The notes beneath the pieces were generated by a model. The model did no database searches. It had not been told where the DNA came from and saw nothing but the letters and a program-made list of their open reading frames with translations. The position numbers and the translations under genes were made by a program. This document shows positions 14,239-18,004 of a stretch of DNA of 18,004 nt, in pieces. Source of the stretch: JALYXS01 sp051003795 (GTDB lineage Bacteria; Acidobacteriota; Terriglobia; Bryobacterales; Bryobacteraceae); assembly GCA_051003795.1 (NCBI GenBank), contig JBPCKZ010000006.1, positions 1 through 18,004 on the forward strand. Reading direction: 5' to 3'. Each line of letters begins with the position of its first letter. The first letter of the stretch is position 1.

Positions 14239-14916
14239 TCAGGCCGGCGTCTTTTCGAGTTGCTGTTTCGTCCAGATGCGGTTCGGATTCAGTTCGAGGG
14301 ATTTTTTGAACGCCTCGCGCGCCTCGGGGTTGCGATGGGCTTTTCGTAACGTGATTCCCAGCCACATATAGGCTTCGGCGGATTTCGGATCGAGTTCGAT
14401 GGCCTTCTTCAAATCGCGAATCGCCAGATCGGCGCCACCGCCAAAAGCGGCGGGCATGTAGTAATTTCCCACGCCCTGCGCGACATAAGCTTTCGACGAT
14501 TTCGGATCGAGCTCCAGCGCTTTCGCGACGGCATCCTTCGCCCGCTTGCCATAACTCATTCCGGCGAGCACGTTGGCGGGAATCACCTGCCCGCATAGGG
14601 TGGCCAGCACCCGATGATATTCCGCAACGTTGGGCTTGATCGCAATAGCGCGGTCGGCGGCCTGAATACCCGCTTCGGCGGCCTGTTGCGCCTGCTTCTT
14701 ATCGCGCATTTCCAAAGCAACTTCGGCGAGATAGGACGAAGCCAGCGCAACTCGATATTGCGCATCGGCATCTTTGGGCGACTTGCCGGCGGCGCTCTGC
14801 AGTTCGACGACGATTTTCTCCATCGCGGGCCGGTCCTGGCGGTCGCGCGCTTTATCGAACTCCGATTCGGCTCCGAAGCTTAGACCCGCGATGAACAACA
14901 CCAAAAGCAAACGCAT
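14239..14916 (-). CDS. Secreted tetratricopeptide (TPR) repeat protein
   Basis: This 225-residue protein has a Sec leader (MRLLLVLFIAGLSFGAES; likely cut near residue 16) and helical repeats. TPR-like pairs are seen at about 52-93 (AQYRVALASSYLAEVALEM to ADRAIAIKP), 125-153 (AKDAVAKALELDPKSSKAYV) and 163-212 (AIRDLKKAIELDPKSAEAYM, then AREAFKKSLELNPN). 'ELDPKSxxAY' is the usual repeat signature. It is probably a periplasmic scaffold; the partner is unknown. The open frame extends far upstream (to 16077) only because it is antisense-like read-through of the MFS gene; the ATG at 14916 precedes the leader and is the true start. It follows the MFS stop by 17 bases, so it probably shares the exporter's transcript. 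Confidence 0.85.
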   Translation of the reverse strand: MRLLLVLFIAGLSFGAESEFDKARDRQDRPAMEKIVVELQSAAGKSPKDADAQYRVALASSYLAEVALEMRDKKQAQQAAEAGIQAADRAIAIKPNVAEYHRVLATLCGQVIPANVLAGMSYGKRAKDAVAKALELDPKSSKAYVAQGVGNYYMPAAFGGGADLAIRDLKKAIELDPKSAEAYMWLGITLRKAHRNPEAREAFKKSLELNPNRIWTKQQLEKTPA

Positions 14917-14933
14917 ATTCCTATTACAGCAAC

Positions 14934-16139
14934 TCACAGCGCGGCAACACGCCGTTGCGCGACCAGGAAATAAAAACCTAGCGATAGCAGCAGCACGCCG
15001 TTCACCGCAATCACGTGAGGCGCTGAAAAAATCGGAACCAACCATCCGGTTATCAGGCTGCCGATCGGCATTCCGCCGCGGAACGCGACATTGTAAACGC
15101 TCATCACCCGCCCGCGCATTTCGTTCGCGGTAATCAACTGCACCAGCGAGCTGATCATGGCGAACGCTCCCATCAGCGCCGCTCCGGAAAAGAACAGAAA
15201 CAGGCAGCTCAACACGATATTTTTGGATTCCGCGAAGCCCGCGATGCCCGTCCCTAGAACCATCAGCATGACCAGAGCGAACCGCCCCTTGCTCGAGATA
15301 TTCCCAAGCGCCGCGACGATGAGCGCGCCCGTGACCGATCCCGATCCGGAAGCGGCGAGCATATAAGTATAGGTGCCGGGACCCCCATGGAACACGTCTT
15401 TCGCGAAGATCGGAAGAAGCGTGAGCATGGGGATCGCAAGACCGGTCATGCAAAACGCGAGCACGATCAAGGCCTGCATGGCGCCCTGGTTGCGGATAAA
15501 ACCGAAGCCCTGCTTCATGCTGTCGATGACCGATTCGCCGGTCTTCGCCGGCTTGAAATTTATGTGCAGCAAGAGAAGTGAAATAATCACCGCGATGAAC
15601 GAAATTCCGTTCAGCGAAAAGCACCAGGAAGCGCCCAGACCGGTAAAGGCGAGTCCGCCAAGCACCGGGCCGATCACGCGCGCGAGGTTGAACTGAATCG
15701 AATTGAGAGCGATGGCGTTCGGCACGTCTTCCTTTTCGACCAGGCTCGGCACGAGCGCCGAATAGGCGGGTCCGCCGAACGATTGCGCGGTTCCCACCAC
15801 GAACGAGAGCGTAAGGATTTCCCAAATTTCGACGATGTGCGCGGAGATCAGGAAGGCCAGTAAAAAAGCGCTGGCCATCTGCACGAGCTGCGATATGAGC
15901 AGCAACCGGCGGCGGTCCATGCGATCCGCCACAACGCCGCCGACGAGTGAAAACAGGATGATCGGAGCCGCGCCCAAGAACGCATCGAGGCCCAACATGA
16001 ACGGCGAATTGGAGATGTCGTAAACGAGCCAGCTTTGGGCCACCTGCTGCATCCAGGTGCCGATGCTGGAGGTGCAAGCGCCGATCCAGAGCAGGCGGAA
16101 ATCGCGATACTGAAATGCCTTGAAGACCCTCCGGAGCAC
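14934..16139 (-). CDS. MFS exporter of the EntS/MFS_3 type
   Basis: This 401-residue protein has about twelve membrane segments, the first beginning FRLLWIGACTSSIGTWMQQV. The loop between segments 2 and 3 carries DRMDRRR (the MFS motif A region). The N-terminal stretch, with AQSWLVYDISNSPFMLG, is typical of the MFS_3 group that includes the enterobactin exporter EntS and many drug or siderophore exporters. It is an inner-membrane, proton-driven efflux protein of unknown substrate. Start is GTG 16139, with GGAGG inside the first codons rather than upstream, so a slightly different start is possible. It lies 13 bases after the VOC gene and 17 before the TPR gene. Confidence 0.88.
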   Translation of the reverse strand: MLRRVFKAFQYRDFRLLWIGACTSSIGTWMQQVAQSWLVYDISNSPFMLGLDAFLGAAPIILFSLVGGVVADRMDRRRLLLISQLVQMASAFLLAFLISAHIVEIWEILTLSFVVGTAQSFGGPAYSALVPSLVEKEDVPNAIALNSIQFNLARVIGPVLGGLAFTGLGASWCFSLNGISFIAVIISLLLLHINFKPAKTGESVIDSMKQGFGFIRNQGAMQALIVLAFCMTGLAIPMLTLLPIFAKDVFHGGPGTYTYMLAASGSGSVTGALIVAALGNISSKGRFALVMLMVLGTGIAGFAESKNIVLSCLFLFFSGAALMGAFAMISSLVQLITANEMRGRVMSVYNVAFRGGMPIGSLITGWLVPIFSAPHVIAVNGVLLLSLGFYFLVAQRRVAAL

Positions 16140-16152
16140 AAGAAAAAGGATG

Positions 16153-16527
16153 CTACGGAAGCGGTTTCTCGCGTGCGATGAGATGGACGATGTTGCCGTC
16201 GAGGTCGGAGAAAAACACGAGGCGGTTGCCCTGGTTGTTCGTAGGTTCCGTCAGGAATTTCACCTGCTTCTGTTTCAACTCCGCCTGCGCCGCGTCGAAA
16301 TCGTCAACGGAGATGGCGAGATGACGAATGCCGGGATCTTTCATCTTCTGATCGGCGCGCGCGCCTTCGGAAGGAATGATTTCAAGCATGCTCCCGTTCG
16401 CGGCCTTCACGAAATAATTTCCGTCATACGTGTAATTGATGTGGAACTCCAGATGATTCACGTACCATTGCGCCAGCTTCTCCGGGTTGGGCGAAGCGAT
16501 CGCCGTGTGTTCCAGGCCTTTGAACAT
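16153..16527 (-). CDS. VOC-fold protein with an altered metal-ligand set
   Basis: This 124-residue glyoxalase-fold protein starts at ATG 16527 (MFKGLEHTAIASPN). Expected ligand positions are His7 (LEHTAI), Glu49 (SMLEII) and His69 (IRHLAIS). In the fourth place, where the closing motif normally reads 'DPDGNxIEL', this protein has DLDGNIVHLI, so His115 replaces Glu. Metal binding may still be possible. The open frame continues upstream to 17043, but that part is antisense to the enolase-family gene and Arg/Pro-rich, and is not coding. It is the first gene of a long minus-strand run with an MFS exporter, which hints at resistance or metabolite handling. Divergent from the enolase-family gene across 44 bases. 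Confidence 0.85.
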   Translation of the reverse strand: MFKGLEHTAIASPNPEKLAQWYVNHLEFHINYTYDGNYFVKAANGSMLEIIPSEGARADQKMKDPGIRHLAISVDDFDAAQAELKQKQVKFLTEPTNNQGNRLVFFSDLDGNIVHLIAREKPLP

Positions 16528-16571
16528 ATAAGGGATTGTAACAGCCGGATCGTGTATGATGTGGCTTCCAT
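16528..16571. promoter_or_regulatory. Divergent promoter gap between the VOC and enolase-family genes
   Basis: Only 44 bases separate two divergent starts. TATGAT (plus strand, 16555-16560) is a good -10 candidate for the enolase-family gene. The nearest TTG-type -35 (TTGTAA, 16536) is too close (13 bases), so the promoter is uncertain. If TATGAT is used, the ATG at 16572 would give a nearly leaderless transcript, and ATG at residue 8 (16593) may be the real start. Confidence 0.35.
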
Positions 16572-17648
16572 ATGAGCATCGTGGCGCAACGCATGGAAAT
16601 CTCGGAAGTGTCGGCATTTCCGGTGCGGGAGCCTGTATCGAAAAAAGCGTACACCGTGGTTCGGGTCCGGACGAAATCCGGTTTGACCGGCTATGGGGAG
16701 TGCGCGCGGGGGTCATCCGAAGAGTTGGCGCGCGCAAGACAAGTTCTGATTGGCCGCCCGGCGTCGGCGTATACCGCGGCCCGGCAACTGGGCGCCGTTT
16801 CGGGCGCCGTGGACGTGGCGCTGCTCGATATTCTCGCGCAATCGTGCAAGGCTCCGGTGTATCGTCTGCTCGGGGGTCCGACGCGCCACAAGGTTCGCGC
16901 GATGACGACGTTGCGGGGAGCGGGCGATCTCCAACTGATGGCCGAAATGAAGCGCGGACTGGATGCGGGATTCCGGGCGTTTGGCGTCCCTGTGCCGGAA
17001 CCCGCCGCCCGCAACCAAGGGCAGGCGTACGCCAAGTCCGCACGGGAGCGCGTGGAGGCGCTCCGATCCGCCGCCGGAAGCACGCAAGTCGACTTCGTGC
17101 TCAACGGCGCAAATCGTCTGACTCCGGGCGATGCCGCTACGTTGGCCGCCGAAATGGAGCGGTTCCATCTGCTGTGGTTCGACGAACCATGCCGCGTTTC
17201 GAATCTAAGCGCCATTCGGAAGATCGCCGGTGAAACCGTTACGCCGCTTGGGTTCGGCCGTGAGATCACGGACCCCGGCACGTTCCAGGATTTGTTGCGC
17301 GAAGGATTGATCGACGTCGTGCGGCCCGATTTATTGCGGAACGGCATTTCGCAAACGAAGCGCCTGGCCGCGATGGCCGAGCCTTACTACACGGCCGTGG
17401 CGCCGCATCACGAGGGCGGCCCGATCTCGACCGCCGCCGCGATCCACCTGGCTGCCAGCCTGCCGAATTTCTTTATCCAGCACATCCCATTCCCAAGCGC
17501 GCCCGAAGATGCGCGGATGCGCGCGGAAATTGCCGGTGGCTTTATTGAAACGGTTCGCGATGGATTCGCCGCCCTGCCCACCGCGCCAGGACTGGGCATC
17601 GCGGTGAACGAAAAAGCGCTGGAGCAGTATAAGGACGGTGAGGCGTGA
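16572..17648 (+). CDS. Enolase-superfamily (mandelate racemase/muconate lactonizing) protein with a degenerate active site
   Basis: This 358-residue protein has the capping domain (KKAYTVVRVRTKSGLTGYGE, residues 24-43) and the barrel of the mandelate racemase group. Barrel landmarks are AVDVALLDILAQ (80-90), LLWFDEP with Glu205, GFGREI with Glu231, VVRPDLLRNGIS with Asp253, and VAPHHEGGPIS with His279/280. Two hallmarks are missing. The 'KxK' pair at the end of the second strand is V139-P-V141, and the first metal ligand Asp is Asn178 (FVLNGAN). These enzymes abstract the proton next to a carboxylate using Mg and a Lys or His base; here a His base with two acidic ligands might remain. No signal peptide. 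ATG 16572 has no ribosome site; Met8 (MEISEVSAFPVRE) fits family N-termini better. It overlaps the next gene by GTGA. Confidence 0.82.
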   Translation: MSIVAQRMEISEVSAFPVREPVSKKAYTVVRVRTKSGLTGYGECARGSSEELARARQVLIGRPASAYTAARQLGAVSGAVDVALLDILAQSCKAPVYRLLGGPTRHKVRAMTTLRGAGDLQLMAEMKRGLDAGFRAFGVPVPEPAARNQGQAYAKSARERVEALRSAAGSTQVDFVLNGANRLTPGDAATLAAEMERFHLLWFDEPCRVSNLSAIRKIAGETVTPLGFGREITDPGTFQDLLREGLIDVVRPDLLRNGISQTKRLAAMAEPYYTAVAPHHEGGPISTAAAIHLAASLPNFFIQHIPFPSAPEDARMRAEIAGGFIETVRDGFAALPTAPGLGIAVNEKALEQYKDGEA

Positions 17649-18004
17649 AGCGTCGGAATTTCATCGCGGGATCTTTGCTCGGAGCCGGCGCGGGCGCGCG
17701 CGGCGCAAGGCCCGCCGCGGAAGGGTGCGGCTGCGACCTGTTCCCGCAAGCCGCTCTCGGAAGCGACGCCTTCAACGGCGTCGATTCAGGCGTCAAAATC
17801 ACCAACTTGAAAGTTTTCGGCGTTTCCGTATCGCCAAGTTCCGACCGCCCGTACGTTTTCGTGAAGATTGAAACCAACCAGGGCGTCGTTGGCTGGGGCG
17901 AAGGCACGCTCGAAGGCAAAGCCGCCGCCGTGATGTCCTGCGTTCAGGATTTCCGCGATTTCCTCATCGGCGGCGATCCCATGCAGGTGGAGCATCACTG
18001 GCAG
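17645..18004 (+). CDS. Tat-leader enolase-superfamily protein, galactonate-dehydratase-like (N-terminal part)
   Basis: An open frame of 120 codons runs from GTG 17645 to the window edge. It begins VKRRNFIAGSLLGAGAG, a twin-arginine leader, and then shows the capping-domain sequence VKITNLKVFGVSV, YVFVKIETNQGVVGWGEGTL and DFLIGGDPMQVEHHWQ. The last motif is typical of D-galactonate dehydratase and related acid-sugar dehydratases of the mandelate racemase group. The GTG overlaps the TGA of the preceding enolase-family gene (17645-17648), and AAGGA lies nine bases upstream, so translation is coupled. The barrel with the catalytic residues is outside the window. Exact substrate unknown; an aldonic acid is likely. 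Confidence 0.82.
   Translation, partial: MKRRNFIAGSLLGAGAGARGARPAAEGCGCDLFPQAALGSDAFNGVDSGVKITNLKVFGVSVSPSSDRPYVFVKIETNQGVVGWGEGTLEGKAAAVMSCVQDFRDFLIGGDPMQVEHHWQ

Noticed and set aside
14239..16077. A 612-codon open frame on the minus strand covering both the TPR gene and most of the MFS gene
   Set aside because: Its first 387 residues are Arg/His-rich and overlap the MFS gene in another frame, which has clear membrane segments. Only the part from 14916 (leader plus TPR repeats) is real.
16528..17043. N-terminal extension of the second VOC protein
   Set aside because: The extension is antisense to the enolase-family gene and Pro/Arg-rich; the VOC fold begins at ATG 16527.
1..18004. CRISPR arrays, tRNA or rRNA genes, attachment sites
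   Set aside because: No regularly spaced repeats, cloverleaf-like segments or rRNA motifs were noticed on reading either strand.

Overview
The window has the high-GC, densely packed look of an acidobacterial chromosome, most like the Bryobacter/Solibacter branch. This is an inference from gene content: twin-arginine leaders on TIM-barrel and aldo/keto proteins, an acidobacterial-type VWA protein, and a MFS/TPR/cinA/modBC run. No rRNA, tRNA or CRISPR array was seen. The window is accessory in character at its left end and ordinary, with scattered gene decay, elsewhere.

Region 1 (1-1194, minus strand) is a mobile-element scar. An IS630-family transposase is broken by an amber codon and then truncated. 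It abuts the start of a DUF3168-like phage tail-completion gene that runs off the window.

Region 2 (1195-6414, minus strand) is the most interesting part. A LodB-type flavoprotein, a 1130-residue LodA-type protein and a VOC protein lie head to tail with gaps of 13 and 1 bases. The LodA-type protein carries the Cys/Trp pair expected to form cysteine tryptophylquinone (CTQ). It is then fused to what reads as a haem-oxygenase-like diiron oxidase (HDO) domain and a further C-terminal module. One polypeptide would therefore hold two oxidative centres, and the flavoprotein needed to mature the CTQ is encoded just upstream. A decayed Phd-type antitoxin gene lies upstream of this set.

Region 3 (6415-10374, plus strand) starts with about 470 bases without a supported gene. 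A sugar or polyol catabolism run follows: a Tat-leader xylose-isomerase-like TIM barrel, a wrecked RraA/HMG-aldolase-like pseudogene, an N-acylglucosamine 2-epimerase family enzyme and a Tat-leader aldo/keto reductase.

Region 4 (10376-16527, minus strand) is a long co-directional run: VOC protein, MFS exporter, secreted TPR protein, CinA, ModB, ModC and a VWA-domain pseudogene. A stray copy of the last 113 or so bases of modC lies beyond the VWA pseudogene, so the pseudogene sits between two copies of the modC 3' end. No modA is present.

Region 5 (16572-18004, plus strand), divergent from region 4, holds two overlapping enolase-superfamily (mandelate racemase/muconate lactonizing) genes. The first has lost several hallmark active-site residues. 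The second has a Tat-like leader and runs off the window.

Three separate genes (RraA, VWA, transposase) show frameshifts, nonsense codons or deletions. This suggests ongoing gene decay or, less likely, local assembly faults.
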